A stretch of DNA of 64,000 bases, from the NCBI RefSeq assembly GCF_019112545.1, contig NW_025064885.1, positions 248,001-312,000 on the forward strand, in the 5' to 3' direction. This DNA is from Guyanagaster necrorhizus. Its lineage: Eukaryota; Basidiomycota; Agaricomycetes; Agaricales; Physalacriaceae. Below the pieces are notes generated by a model. The model searched no databases, had not been told where the DNA came from, and was given only the letters and a program-made list of their open reading frames with translations. Below are positions 11,432 to 23,971 of this stretch, piece after piece (the first letter of the stretch is position 1; each line of letters opens with the position of its first letter). The position numbers and the translations under genes were made by a program.

Positions 11432-12115
11432 ATGTCCCTTCATCTGTTCGTGCTCTCGCCGTCTGACACGCCCATCTACAGTCTTACACATCACTCGACC
11501 AAACCCGTAACCAACGTCCCATCTCCGCTTGCTTCAAACTTGCCGGCTTGGTCGACATCCGCGTTCGCTGGAACGCTAACCGCGTTGTCTGGCGCGTCCA
11601 GTGTCCCGCATCATACGACTGGCGGCACAGTTCGAATGGGCGGTGGACAGGACCGACATGTGATACAGATGATAGCGAACGCAAGCCTGGATGTAGTAGA
11701 GGATGTGATGCGCAAGGAGAATACGATGTATGTTCATCAACGGGCTGTGAGACAATAACCCTGACAACAGATGGAGGTATCTGAAATCGGTGGATAAATT
11801 CAACGAATGGACCATTTCAGCATTCATCACACCAGGCAGTTGGTAACTTAATTGCTTTCTTGCTACCTTTCTCATTTGCTCTATCCAGATACGAAATTTG
11901 TGCTCTTACACGAAAGCAAGAACGACGATGGCATCAAATCTTTCTTCATGGACGTCTGGGAGTTGTATGTCAAGGTAACCACTGTGCAGGAAGTAGCCTA
12001 CTGCGTACTGACCCCGATCCAGACCATGTTAAATCCTTTCCACACTGCGCACACTATTATCAGAAGTGGAGTATTTGATGCCCGAGTACGGCAGAGTGCG
12101 AAAAAGTATTTATAA
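11432..12115 (+). CDS. TRAPP complex subunit TRAPPC2 (Sedlin/Trs20)
   Basis: Four exons (11432-11727, 11777-11838, 11889-11974, 12023-12115) give 178 residues, longer than the ~140 of animal Sedlin. The longin-like fold is recognisable: an N-terminal strand (LHLFVLSPSDTPIYSL), the helix DRHVIQMIANASLDVVEDV, YLKSVDKFNEW, KFVLLHESKNDDGIKSFF, and the C-terminal helix ending in ARVRQSAKKYL. The extra length is a Ser/Pro/Thr-rich insertion at about residues 20-60, between the first two strands. TRAPPC2 is a core subunit of the TRAPP tethering complexes that act as Rab1/Ypt1 exchange factors at the Golgi and in autophagy. The second intron uses a weak GTTGGT donor. The stop codon is followed at once by an AT-rich near-palindrome. 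Confidence 0.92.
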
Positions 12116-12537
12116 TTAATTAATTCTGGATTAATTTATAATTGATGTATCACGTGTCCCATTGATAAGTCTGTGGCTGCGCTCCGGCTTTCTCTCTCAC
12201 TCTCGTTGACCTGGCTTTGGGTGGCCGCCCTTTCTCTTTCTTTATATATCGTCGTCGGCGTCCTCTGAACATTTTCTCTGCTCTTTGCATTGCAGTGTGC
12301 CAGACCGCATTCCAAAATACTCCTCTTCTTGCCGCCTAATCTCTTCTTTCTTCTTCTCAAGTCTTCCACCCAATATTAGCCACTGCGTCCACTTGTGTTC
12401 CCCACCAATCCTACTTTCACCGGTAAGTTCTAGAACCCGCTGCGGTTGTTCAATCGCATTGACTGATTTTCCCCAGTTGTATCACCTTACTTTCTGTTCA
12501 GTAATCAACAGCACATTAATCTCTTTCTATCGACACC
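12116..12537 (+). promoter_or_regulatory. AT-rich 3' signal, E-box and pyrimidine-rich leader
   Basis: Directly after the TRAPPC2 stop lies an AT-rich stretch with TTAATTAA and near-inverted copies of TTATAATTAAT (12111-12145), a likely polyadenylation region. A CACGTG E-box is at 12151-12156. From about 12180 to 12530 the sequence is strongly CT-rich, the typical core promoter and leader of highly expressed basidiomycete genes. A possible leader intron starts with GTAAGT near 12423 and may end at CCCCAG near 12476. Confidence 0.4.
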
Positions 12538-14056
12538 ATGACTACCGCACCTCCCAACAACCGTGCTTCTCTTCTTGCAGGCCTTCGCACAGGCGGCGTT
12601 CGCTCTTCCTCGACGACTCTTCCTCACACAGCCGCTCCAGGTGCATCTTTTAACATCACTCGCTTCGCATCACAACATCATCAGCCTTCCTCGTTTCCAG
12701 AGGAGGATGAAGATGATCAGCTCGCCGAAATGCCTTCACAGAATGTGTATGTCAACAGACAGTACAGCGGTAACCGGACCTTGCCAATGACTGCCGCTGT
12801 CGATGGATCCAACAACCGATTTGCTCAACAGCAACGGGGCATGAATCCGAACAGTGCTCCATTCACACCGTCTTTTGCTACCCCCAACATGATAGCGCAA
12901 TCCAACAATGTTCAAGCTCAGGCATTTCAATTACAGATGATGCAAATGGAGTTGATGAGACTTCAGGTACGTCCAAACAATAGCCGCTCTTCCCGTTCCT
13001 ACTGATGCCACATCTATCAAGGCCGTTCAAGCTCAGCAACAAGCTCGGCAGTATCAGGCTGAGCTTTTGGCTCAGGCGCAGCGCCAACAGCAACAGCAGT
13101 GTCAGAACCGCAGGGCTAGCTTGGGCTTTACCGCTGCTTCCGCAGGCCCCATGTCTACCACATTTGATTTGCGCTCTGCTGCCTTGAGCGCTCAGATGCG
13201 CCGGGCAAAGGAACAGCAGCCTCAGTCGTCCGTGGTTGCCGATGAGCCCATGACTGCTTCGTTAGGCGGGAGATTTGGAAGTCGGGCGCCAAGCGTCCCT
13301 ACGGTTCCAATGGTCAGATACAATAATGACGATAATGACGGGGCTCCTATACCTCCAACCCCTAACTCTACGACCGTCATCAGCGGAGGCACTTCGTTGG
13401 GCAACCCTACCTCAAACAACTTGAACTCGACCGGCGCGCTGTCCAAGTCGGACTCTGCCACTTCGTGGAGGCGGGCTGACAGGAACAACTCTGTTCTTAG
13501 GGCGAACCGGGTCGTGACTTCCCCAAGCGTCAAAGTGACCCCTCCCCCTGGACTACCTGTCGCAGCACCTAAGGCTCGGCCTCAGCCTCTTCGTTTCAGC
13601 CCTGCCGTATCACAACCATTGCCCACTGTAACCATCGATACAAGCGAAGGTGATGACATCGATGACGCTGACTCGACCAGTTCTTCCAAGTCCGGCGGAT
13701 CCAATTCGTCCCCTACCAGTCCTCATTCGTCCTCTTCCAACGAGATGCCTCTCTCGCCGCGCGAAGAGGCAAGCAAGAAGTTGTACGAAGGTCTGGGAAT
13801 TGGAAGGCCGCGTTCAACTGTTTCTAACACCATTGGTGGCATCGATGTTTCTCAGGCCCAGGAGTCAGTCCCGATCCCGGTTGTGTTTGGCCACCGGTTG
13901 GCCAGCCAACCGACAAGGCAGCCCCGCGGGCCGCCATCGGGGGCCGACGAACTGGGTCCCAAGAACTTTGCAACTCGCATAAGGAGGAAAGCCATAGGGG
14001 GGTTGGGAATGTTGATGGGGGCAAGGGAGCGAAGGGAGCTGGTCGACACGTTCTGA
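12538..14056 (+). CDS. Gln/Ser-rich protein of unknown function
   Basis: Two exons (12538-12966, 13022-14056) give 487 residues. The N-terminus is Ser/Thr-rich and Ala-rich. Residues about 120-175 are dominated by Gln, Met and Ala and should form a long helix or coiled coil. The rest is low complexity with many Ser, Pro and Asn, a short acidic run, and a final conserved-looking basic segment (NFATRIRRKAIGGLGML) followed by a charged tail. No domain is recognised. A CT-rich leader suggests strong expression. Such Q-rich and S/P-rich proteins in basidiomycetes often act in RNA binding or transcription, but nothing in the sequence proves this. The splice between exons (CAG / GTACGT ... AAG) keeps the frame and preserves the helix. 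Confidence 0.8.
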
Positions 14057-14801
14057 ATGCTCCTCTCTCTCCTTTGCGAGATATGATGCCTTTTTTTGAT
14101 TAACAAGAACAGATATTTATTGTGTCGACCTGGTTCATCTGAAGTCGAGTGGTGTTTTAGTAACGTTCGGTGGGAAGGGGTTTGAGTAGAAATCGGAAAT
14201 ACAGAATTGCATCAATGTATCGTTCTTTCTTCGTCCGTCTCCACTCTTCCTCTCCACTTCCCAAAGCAGTTCTTCATCATTTTTAGTGAACTCCTACGTT
14301 CCTTCTTTTCATTCATTTTCAGCTTTATTCAACTTTATGATACGTGGGCAAATGTATAGGTCTGCAGGTATACTGGACACTCCTAGCTACCTGGCATTTT
14401 CAGCTGCTTTCCCTCTTTTCTTTCTTCTCCATTTGTTACATCAGTTTCCTTCTTTCCTTGCAATTGTCATGTTGGCTTCAGGTCGGTGTCCTTCTGCTAC
14501 TAATTTTCATTTCAATGCTCACCAGAAAAAATGTATAGATGAGGAATACCAAAATTGCAGAGGAAGAATTAATAATCAAGTGACCTCAAGGCAGTGGGGG
14601 AGGGCTTTTTCTTGAATACTCGGGATAGCTGTGCTTCCCAGCGCGTTCGTAGGTCAACACACCTTACCTCAATCCTCGCATTATGTCTTTCCGAAGCCTT
14701 TGATTGTTGTAGTGTAGGCAAGTTCGTGTAAATGAGAGGATTTATTTAAATCAATACAACAGGATCCTGGGGCAAAAGATCATAAAGATACATCAAACTG
14801 C
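14057..14801. other. Intergenic region between converging genes
   Basis: Pyrimidine-rich and AT-rich sequence that includes the 3' untranslated regions of the Gln-rich gene and Arp4. Small open frames are present but show no family resemblance. No repeat or RNA gene is seen. Confidence 0.45.
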
Positions 14802-16580
14802 TCATTTACACCTTTGTGTGACAATGCCTTTTCCATGTTCCTACGAATGACACATGAGGAGGTTGGCCGCCAATGGAAGCATATTGTCTTACCTGCCATT
14901 CTTCTTTACTTATCCAAAGCTGATGGAAAGTACCCAGACTCGCCAAAATGCTGCCGCCTAGCCAGCCTCCATATCGGCGCTCAGTAGGATTTCCAGGAGC
15001 ATGAATTTTGGCCTACGAGAACGTATATGGTCAGAGACCCCAATGACAGAAAACAACTTACGTGAGGGAACGTTCGACCCAGCTCGGCGGCAAGTCGGTC
15101 ATTGAATCCAGAGAATAAACTACCTCCTCCTGTGAGAACGACGTTGCCCATCAAAACTTGGCGAAGTTCGATGTCGTATGATCGCAGGGATTCACTGATC
15201 AGTGCGGGTATCGTTTTGGGTAAAGAGTGATTGGAGGCCTGCAAGCGCTGATTTAGAGCGACATAGACATTGGGTGATGGCTCGACTTACACTCATTTGA
15301 GGGGAATGGTAGAAAAATTGTTCACCAACATAGTATCGCTCGGCACCAAACCAAGTATTATAACCAGTAGGGAATTCATACTGTTTCGGCGGTCGACTAG
15401 CCGCAGCCCTGGAAAAGTTGGTTCACTTAGACGGTCAACTGTAATAGCCAAAACACCTCACTGATCATTCCATCCTGACTCGAGCACGCCACCCACAGTT
15501 TGCAGCCATTCGTCAACTTCACGAGCCTCGTACCATTGACGCCAGCTATTAGTTGTTCCAGTCAGGCGATCCTCACGCAGGGTGAATTTCGGTGGGCTGT
15601 TGGGTTCAACAGGCTATACAATGCGAGGTATGACTACATTGATATGGAGGGAAACAGAGACGCACCGATTTATTTGCTATGAGTTGATGTGGAAATAAAT
15701 CAATACCTCGTCGGGTGTGCGTTGGCTGCGTGAGGATCCTATGGGCACCAGAGTGGATGAGCGATGGAAGAGACGAATATACAAGGCCTGTGGTTCGTCA
15801 GAGGAGCGGATTTGAAGGACGACATATATCCACCTTTGCGCAAAACAAATCCGTCCACGACAGGTGTCACGCTCGCCATATCTTGACCGACATCAATGAC
15901 CAGTGCAGAGCCCTTTCCCGCCGCGAAGCTGAAAGATATTAATCAACAGTGTCCTAGTACGTGGAAAATGGGTCTTGGAAACCTACGTGTTGAGAACCCC
16001 GGTGTTGGAAATGTAGAAAGCAGGTACCTGGAATTCTTCGAACATTATTTCGGCCATTCGCTCTCGATTTTCGACAGTATTCCACGAGGGCTCAGTGACT
16101 AGGACAGGGTGCTCGGAAGGATTGCATCCCATAACGTTGACGATAGCATGCTCGACCAGGGCATGTATAGGCCCAAAATCGTTTACTGGTAAAAAGATTA
16201 TCATGGTATCCTATATAGCAGAAATTTGGCACTCACTAAGTCCTCCCTTGATAGGATTGGCTACTTCCATACCGCTTCTCCATACTGATGGTCCAGATTG
16301 TCCTATGAAGGATTTCGCCAATTTCGGTTTTGGGGCTACCTCTGTATCGTTTATATCGGCCATAGAAAAATCTCCATCGTCAAGAGCCTTGATGTAGCCA
16401 TAAGATGTTGGACTTATAACTTTCGGGGTATCGTCTCCTGCATATCCAGCGCGTAATGACGAAGACCCAATGTCGAGGACTAGTGCCGATACTTCATCTA
16501 CAATTGGCGGAAGAGAGTTTGTTAGAGAGAATAATAAATTTCAGAATGCAGGCACACTCACCACCACCGTAATTGACCAT
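14802..16580 (-). CDS. ARP4: Actin-related protein Arp4 (NuA4/INO80/SWR1 subunit)
   Basis: The gene starts MVNYGGG at 16580, splices directly to [23 protein letters not shown], and ends with [12 protein letters not shown] before a stop at 14804-14802. The actin fold is clear: phosphate loop 1 in the first domain, [20 protein letters not shown] (the actin-like central block), the second phosphate loop [17 protein letters not shown], and [17 protein letters not shown] in the C-terminal half. The DEVSAL start and the ending IVTQRCK match Arp4/ACTL6A rather than conventional actin or Arp5/6/8. An Asp-rich insertion after the first strands ([12 protein letters not shown]) fits the Arp4-specific loop. 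Arp4 is a nuclear subunit of histone acetyltransferase and remodelling complexes. The gene has many exons; limits within 15250-15950 are approximate. Confidence 0.92.
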
Positions 16581-16754
16581 TTTTCAGTGTCAAGAAGGAG
16601 TATGGTTCGTAGTTCGAGCAAGGACGTGTTATTGTGATGTGTTTGACATCACCATCCGTGAGAAAACGCTGAAACATTTTTCGATCACGGTCCGGTGTTG
16701 TTGCCTTTGAGATTTTTTCCTCTTTACTTTTCCTGGCCCCTCCGCTCGTCGAGA
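16581..16754. promoter_or_regulatory. Shared divergent promoter, ARP4 / ERB1
   Basis: The 174 bases between the two start codons must serve both genes. The stretch is T-rich toward the ERB1 side. I see no TATA box. Co-regulation is possible but is inference. Confidence 0.45.
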
Positions 16755-19342
16755 ATGACGGCAACAGAGGAGCATAGACGAAAGCGAAAACAACCAGTAA
16801 AGGATGACGCGACTGATGGCGTGTTCCACAAGGCCGTAGATATGGTCATGCACAGCGATGAGGAGGGCGGAAGTATTGCTTCAGATACTGACGACGCCGT
16901 TGACGAGTTTCCCGGGATAGATGTACACAGTGACACGGACGAGGATGATTCTGACTTTGAGGATGATGACGAGGCCGACGAAGCCGAGGAGGTCCTACAA
17001 AGTTCAGATGAGGATAACCATATCTTCCCCAAAGCAAAAACCATCATATCAGACATTACTGGTCAACCCAAGCGAGTCTACCCAGAGATTGAGCCTGAGT
17101 ATGATTCCGACTCGTCTACGGAAGACGTACGTCCGTTTATTAGGCTCGTATACTCTCTACTAACATTACTTAGGCACCCAATCGTGTCGGTAACGTCCCA
17201 ATGCATTGGTACGATGACCTTCCACATGTTGGATACGACATTGATGGGAAGAAGGTGCTACGTCCTGCGCGTGGGGACGAGTTAGACAAGTTCTTACTCA
17301 CTGTAGAAGATCTTTCTTCTTGGTGTGTTTACTGAACAGTTGCATAAAGCGAGTCGTTAAAATTTTATTAGGACTTCCGCGTTTGATAAAAACACCCAAA
17401 TGGACAAGCCTCTAACAACAGAAGAACTCGACATCATTCGGAGGCTGCATGCAAACGAAGTCCCTGACGCAGAATATGATCCCTACGAACCAATGACAGA
17501 ATGGTTTACCGGGAAGGGGAAAGAAGAAATCATGCCTCTATCTGCCGCCCCCGAACCCAAGCGTAGATGGATACCTAGTAAATGGGAAAAGCAAAAAGTA
17601 AGCTTTCTACCGCTTCTTTACAATCTCAAGTATAATTTCCTCTGCCAGGTGATGAAAATCGTGCGTGCAATACGGCAGGGACGTATCGTCCCCTCAAAAC
17701 CGAAAGCTACGGCTCAGCAACAGTTCTACCCCATCTGGTCCGAGGCCTCCACATCGCATGCACCACCACTTCCAGCTCCAAAACCAAAACTACCTACAAA
17801 TTCTGAATCATATAATCCTCCAGAAGAGTATCTCCCAACCGAGGCCGAGCGCAAGGACTGGGAGAGTATGGACTTCGAGGATCGAGAAAGAGATTATCTT
17901 CCACAGAAGTACTCTGCCTTGCGACTTGTACCAGGATACGACCGCTTCATCAAGGAGAGATTCAATAGGCAGTTGGATCTCTATCTGGCTCCTCGCGTTC
18001 AGAGGGTAAAACTTAACATCGATCCCCAGTCTTTAATTCCGAAACTCCCTAGTCCCAGCAGTCTCAGGCCTTTCCCGATCTATAAGTCCTTGACATTTTT
18101 GCATAATGACAGCTTGGCGAGATGCCTCAGTGTTAGTCCGGACGGTGCATGGGTGATAAGTGGAGATGACAACGGCGTTGTCTGTCTGTGGGAGGTCACT
18201 GTGGGGCGAGAAGTCAAACGCTGGAAGTTCTCTTCTAAGGTTGGCGCAGTGGAATGGTGCCCAAGGACCGATGTCAGTTATTTTGTCGTCGGCATGTATG
18301 TACTTCTTTCTGACACTTTAACCAAACACCCTAAACCTTTCTTACAGCGAGGAGACTATTCATTTTGTTATCCCACCCAATCTTTCGCCTTCTGTGTACA
18401 ATTTGACATATAAGTTGCTGGCGCCGGCAACATTACCTTCCCCTCCCGATGTCCCCTCTGCCGTAAAATGGACGACAGCACCGTCGAGCTCATGGTCGAT
18501 AAATCTTCCGATTCTCACAGTGCAGCTTCCGCAAACGTCCGGTTTACCTAAACAACTCGTGTGGCATCGGAGAGGAGATTATATCGCATCAGTTTGTAAG
18601 TTCTCGGTTCTAGTTGGAAACAAGTTTATTGATGAAGTTTTTTTTACTCAGCCAGCGGAAGTAATCTTGGAGGCGTTTGGATTCACCAAGTGACTCGGCG
18701 GCATTCCCAAGCTCCTTTCAAAAAAATTAGAGGAAGCGTACAGCTGGTCTTGTTTCATCCTCTGAAGCCTCACTTCTTCGTCGCTGTATGTGTCGCTCCT
18801 TCTTTTCATGATCACGCCTTTACCCTTGCAATAGACACAACAATACATTCGGATATATAACCTTTCCGAACAATTGTTATTGAAGACGCTTGTTCCAGGT
18901 ATCAAATGGATATCTTCCATGGACGTGCATCCTTCTGGTGATCATGTCATAATTGGAGGATATGACCGAAAGTTGTGCTGGTTCGATCTCGAGCTGAGTG
19001 ACAAGCCATACAAAGTACTACGGTAAGTCGGAATGGGTACGAGAACTTAACATAAGCTAAGCCGTACACTTCTACAGATATCATACGCGGGCCATTCGCT
19101 CATTGCACTTCCATCCCGCATACCCTTTATTCGCTTCGGCGTCGGACGACGGGACTATACAGATCTTCCACGCAAGAGTTTACAATGACTTGATGACAGA
19201 TCCACTCATTGTTCCTCTCAAGATTCTACGGGGGCATCAGGTGAAGGATGGGCTAGGTGCTCTGCAAGTGAAATGGTGCAATCACCATCCATGGCTTCTC
19301 AGCGGAGGCGCTGATGGTGCCATCAACATGTGGTGCAGCTGA
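16755..19342 (+). CDS. ERB1: Ribosome biogenesis protein Erb1/BOP1
   Basis: Eight exons (16755-17126, 17174-17322, 17372-17597, 17649-18295, 18348-18595, 18652-18785, 18835-19022, 19078-19342) give 742 residues. The N-terminal 110 residues are very acidic (Asp/Glu/Ser). They are followed by the BOP1 N-terminal domain with its signature [15 protein letters not shown] and the basic [13 protein letters not shown] block. The C-terminal half is a WD40 propeller (for example [22 protein letters not shown], and a final [13 protein letters not shown]). Erb1 forms the Erb1-Ytm1-Nop7 complex, needed for 27S pre-rRNA processing and 60S assembly in the nucleolus. All introns are 47-56 bases. It is divergent from ARP4. 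Confidence 0.96.
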
Positions 19343-19617
19343 TGTGGGACTTAGGGCATAGACTATTTGCGATACATTCCATCATCATGTTTCTCAATTG
19401 TCCTTTCTACGAGAAGTCGGATGTTTAGACTTCTTTTCTGAAAATATAAGCAGTAAGTGGGCGGATCGGTGTTTTACTTGTTCAATGTCTGGGGGAAATC
19501 ACACCCTGAAAAATGTTTTCTGCTGCTCCCGGAGTAAAGAGCAACAAGGCCTTGCGCAAGTACTTATTCCAAAACAATAACATTGAGCGCTCAAATTAAG
19601 TAAAAACATTCAATGTG
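19343..19617. other. Short convergent intergenic region
   Basis: The 3' ends of ERB1 and HEM1 face each other here. Only untranslated sequence is seen. Confidence 0.5.
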
Positions 19618-21874
19618 TCAAGCAGTAGCCGCCACAAACTTGGGAATGGGGATCGCAGATTCCTCAGCCGGCATCACCAGTCCTCCCGATTTCAACCTGA
19701 GGCTCGCGCTAGCCGCGGAAGTCTCAAGAGGTCGGCTCGCCTCAAGAGGACCAGTCATCAGGCCCAAAAGCTTGTTGAATCTGCTCCTGGCAGAAGCCAC
19801 GCCTTTCATGTCCACCACAGCCTTCTGACCATCGTGCAGCGTCTTGGGAGTAGTGCCATTGTAGTATCCAAGTTGTTCATCGCTCCATATGGGAACCAAG
19901 TTCTCTTCTGCACCGGGAGAACCAACTCCAGCACGACCACCAATAGCCTTCCAGTCACTCAACCGTTTGATGTTCAGTTCCGTGAATATTTGGTCGACGG
20001 CAGCGATAAGATTGTCCATTTGTTCAACAGTATGACGAGGAGTGACCGTGATACGAAGGCGCTCTTCACCTCGAGCGACGGTCGGATAGTTGATTGATTG
20101 AACGTAGATATCGTGTTCAACGAGTAACTTGTCCGAAGCAGCTTTGGCGAGAGCAGCATCGCCCACAAAGACAGGGACAATATGCGAGGTACCGGGGCTA
20201 CGTCCATAGAGTCAACACAGGAAGTCAAAATAGGAAGAGATTGTCATACACGATGGGAATGTCAAGTTCGGCAAATCGTCTCTTGACCTCGCGAACATTG
20301 ACCTGCTTCAATTGACGATCGCCGACGTAGGACATCTGATAAGCGATACTAGCATGTGCGCCAGCAACCGTAGCGGGAGGCAGGGAAGTCGTGAAGATGA
20401 AACCAGGGGCGTAAGACCGAATCATATCAACGAAGTCATCCGAACCAGCGATGTAACCTCCGACAGCGCCATACGACTTGCCCAATGTACCTGAGAAATA
20501 TGATCAATAACGTTCAACGGAACATATTTTTCTGACATACCCGTAATAATATCGATACGATCCATGACAGTTCCGGGGATAGGATCTGGACTATCTCCGG
20601 CGGCCTCATGGACATCGTAGTCTAGATGTTCAGCAACACCAGCACCACGGGGTCCATATAGTCCCACAGCGTGAACCTGAAAATCATGAGAAGGAAGTTC
20701 TGACGAAAATTAGACTGCATATACCTCGTCAAGGAACGTCAAAGCGCCATATTGCTCAGCCAGATCGCAAATTTCCTTGATGGGTCCAATGCTGCCACAC
20801 ATTGAGTAAACACTCTCGAAAGCGATGATCTTCGGCGTCTCTTTCGGGTACTGCTTCAATTTCGCCTCCAGGTCCTCCAAATCATTGTGTTTGAAAATAA
20901 CCCGTTTGGCGCCCGAATGACGCATCCCTTGAATCATGGACGCGTGATTCATAGTGTCTGAGAAAAGCACACAGCCTGGGAGCTTCGCTCCGAGGGTAGA
21001 AAGCGTGGCATCATTTGCTACGTAGCAAGACGAAAATACGAGGGCTGCAGGCTTGCGGTGCAGGGCAGCAAGTTCCTGCTCGAGTTGCAGATGCAGGGCA
21101 CCGTTCCCAGCGATGTTACGCGTCCCTCCAGCACCATGGCCGTACTTGTCAAGGGTGCGACTAAACAATATCAGTCTCAGGTAAAAGCAGGGGTCATGGG
21201 AAGACTCACTGCATGGTCTCGAGAACGACAGGGTTGTTTCCCATCCCCAGGTAATCATTCGAACACCAGACCTGGACCAGATCTTCAGGTTCGCTCGTGT
21301 GCGCGATAGGGAACTTTTTGGCGAGTCTGTTAATGTTGTTGAAGTAGCGGTAAGACTTGTCCTGGTGCTTCTTGTCAAGCTCGTCAACAAAGAACCTCTC
21401 GTAGTCGAAGGCACCAGGATGGGCGGCCTCGACGGGAGTAGGGGCCTTCTTTGCGACCTCAGTAATAGCCGCTGCCTTGTGGAAAGGACAACCAGCTGTT
21501 GAACCGGTCACCTGAGACTTGGCTGCATTCTTGGTTGCAGCTGCAGCAAGGTCTTCAGCTGTACGGGCGGCGGCACGAGCTGCAGAGGCATGGGGACACA
21601 TTTCGACGGTCGCGCCAGGTGGGACGTTGATACCCTGCTCCTTATGGATCTGCTCGACGTCTGAATTACCAGCAATGCTAGCGTAGCCAGCAACGAGCTC
21701 CTTGGAACGAGTATTCAAGGCAGGGCCCATGACGGGGCATTTTGTTGCCCTTTCGGTAAGCTTTGTGAGAGAAGGATACCTGGGAGAAACAGAAGTGCTG
21801 AGAGCACGAAGAGTCGACTGCTTGGTCCTTCCAAGGAAGGGACAGAGACGGGTGAAGGACGCGAGCTTGTCCAT
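19618..21874 (-). CDS. HEM1: 5-aminolevulinate synthase, mitochondrial
   Basis: This is the PLP enzyme that joins glycine and succinyl-CoA, the first step of haem synthesis in mitochondria. The start at 21874 ([10 protein letters not shown]) gives a basic presequence; an upstream in-frame ATG at 21919 would add 15 residues. The catalytic core is complete: [25 protein letters not shown], the acceptor of the PLP ring region [17 protein letters not shown], and the PLP-lysine motif [14 protein letters not shown], split by an intron. Four Cys-Pro motifs lie before the core (LCPF, KCPV, MCPH, GCPF); such motifs are haem-regulatory elements in other ALAS proteins. The C-terminal extension after the core is about 90 residues, rich in Ala and Ser. 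There are four introns. The identification is firm. Confidence 0.97.
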
Positions 21875-22050
21875 TGAAGAGAAAAGTGGATCGTTCGGTA
21901 AAGAAAATTGGGACCACATTTATCCTTCCAGCACTGGCCAATCGGATTTCTCCAATTCGTCCGGCCCAGAGACCCGAGTGCCGCGCTACCATTTACGGTA
22001 TTTGATTTACATCCTTGTCCGGTTACAGCTGCGCACTGTGATTGATTTAT

Positions 22051-23751
22051 CTACAGCTCTCCCAGGCAGCTTTCTATCACATCTACCGCAAAGTCTACTT
22101 CGCCCTTTCCAACATTCAGGCTAGGCACCAGCCGTACGGCGTCTTTTCCTGCCGTCAAGACAAATACACCTCGCTCTCGCGCTAACTGAACTACCCGACT
22201 CGGGTCTGAAACATTCTTGAATCCGAGTCCAAGGATCAGCCCCCTCCCCCGAATATGAGGCTGTAGCACTTCCGGGAACCACTTTGGCAGCTGTTCTAGC
22301 CGAGCAGTGAGATAAGCACTTGTTTCCTGAACTTGAGTTACGAAGGAAGGCTCCGACAGGCGCGAAAGTACATAATGACCAACAGCGCTGGCGAGTGGGG
22401 AGCCTCCAAAGGTCGTCCCGTGCGTCCCTGTATCAGGTAATTCAATTGCAGCAACTGTAAAATCTGCATCTACCGTACCTGCTGTCATAGTCGAAGCAAC
22501 CGAGTCTCGAATCATAACCGCTCCAATAGGATATCCGTTGGCAAGCGGCTTTGCCATGGTCACGATGTCTGGATGAGCATCAACCGGCAGCGTGGAATGT
22601 GCCCACAAAGAACCCGTCCTGTACAACCCACACTAGTCACATTGTTCAGTCAATGCAAAACTTGGGCCCGGCAATGGTAATACACATTGACTCATTGGCT
22701 CACCTGGATTTCGTCGAAAATCAGAACTGCTCCAACCTCGTCACATCGTTTGCGTAAAGCCTGAAGCCATTCTGTTTGGGCCACGTTGATTCCCCCTTCC
22801 CCTTGTATCGGTTCCACAATGACAGCGCAAGTATTGTCAGTCACCAGCTCGTGCAGGCCCGTGAAGTCATTCACTTTACCAACGTCGACTCCTGGCAGTA
22901 ACGGGGCAAACGGGGATTGATATTTGGGGTTGCTGGTTACGCTCAGGGCACCCATGCTCCTTCCGTGGAATGAATTCTCAAAGCAGACCAACCGCGTTTT
23001 AGTACAACCGCTTGAGTCCCAAGATCGCCCAGGTTCCGCTGCTGCCCACCGGTCCTTGCCAACCTTTCGGGCTATCTTGAGCGCCCCTTCATTGGCTTCA
23101 GTACCAGAGTTCGCAAAGAATACTTTGACTCCTTCAGCAGCAGCTGGAGCGCCGGAGCCAGAAGAGGGGAAGCCTAACCCTCCTTCCTTCTGAGTTAGAA
23201 TAACGAGAAGCTCTGCGAGCCGGGACGTCCACTCATTATGATAGACATTACTGGTGTGCGAGAGTTTTCCTGCGTGATCCGATATGGCCTGTGAAGATGA
23301 GTCAACTCCGGTGCGGTAAAACGCAGCATGAACAAAAGAACGCAACGTACTTTTACCACTCCCTCATCAGCATGTCCCAGTGCATTTACAGCGATTCCGG
23401 CTGAGAAGTCCAAGTATTTCCGATCTTCTGTATCCCAAACGTACGATCCCTTTCCATGGGAAAGAACAAAGTCCGGTCGGGCGTATACAGGCAAGAGATA
23501 CGTCGATGCACGCGACAAAGTTTTGGTGGTAGCTTCATTAGCGCTTTGTGTTGAAGGAACGTGAGTGGCAGCTTTGTATCGCGCCGAGGGAGCGGCCTAG
23601 TTTCAAAGTGACGTCGTAAATTTTCCTCCTGATCTCATCCAATCAACCCACGAACCTTGTTTGCGAATGAGCGCGACCCCGATGGCAAAGATTTGGGATT
23701 ATGCTGGACGAGCCTGCTCTGGTAGATGGGTAATCGAGCGAACGTTTTCAT
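22051..23751 (-). CDS. ARG8: Acetylornithine aminotransferase, mitochondrial
   Basis: A class-III PLP aminotransferase that makes N-acetylornithine in the arginine pathway. Exon 1 (from ATG 23751) encodes a basic mitochondrial presequence and splices to a second exon beginning AAPSARYKAA. Then follow the core blocks YVWDTEDRKYLDFSAGIAVNALGH, VFFANSGTEANEGALKIAR, the CFENSFHGRSMGALS loop, VEPIQGEGGINVA, LIFDEIQ, and the PLP lysine region MAKPLANGYPIGA. The motif THGTTFGGSPLA appears only after removing an intron (about 22438-22488) that would otherwise insert residues in frame. The order and the HGTTFGG motif separate it from ornithine and GABA aminotransferases, though 4-aminobutyrate or ornithine enzymes are close relatives. 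It is followed by HEM1 on the same strand, 176 bases away. Confidence 0.94.
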
Positions 23752-23971
23752 GATGGGACCGACTGGTGGGAGAACAGAAGAGACAAGGACCTCGTGAGTC
23801 GGACGAAATTTCATACGTAGTGTCCGCAATGTGAGCGACTTTTATCATTGGGCCGTAAAGTTGTAGATCGACGAGCTGTAACACTGTAAAGTATACGTTC
23901 AAGGAAGCTGTAGCATAAACAGCTCAATCGATTGAAACACAAAAGCCACGCTAATGCTCTACACCTTTCTA

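Noticed and set aside
22438..22488. In-frame 17-codon insertion in the ARG8 aminotransferase
   Set aside because: It has GT...AG ends and interrupts the conserved THGTTFGG motif, so it is an intron, not an insertion.
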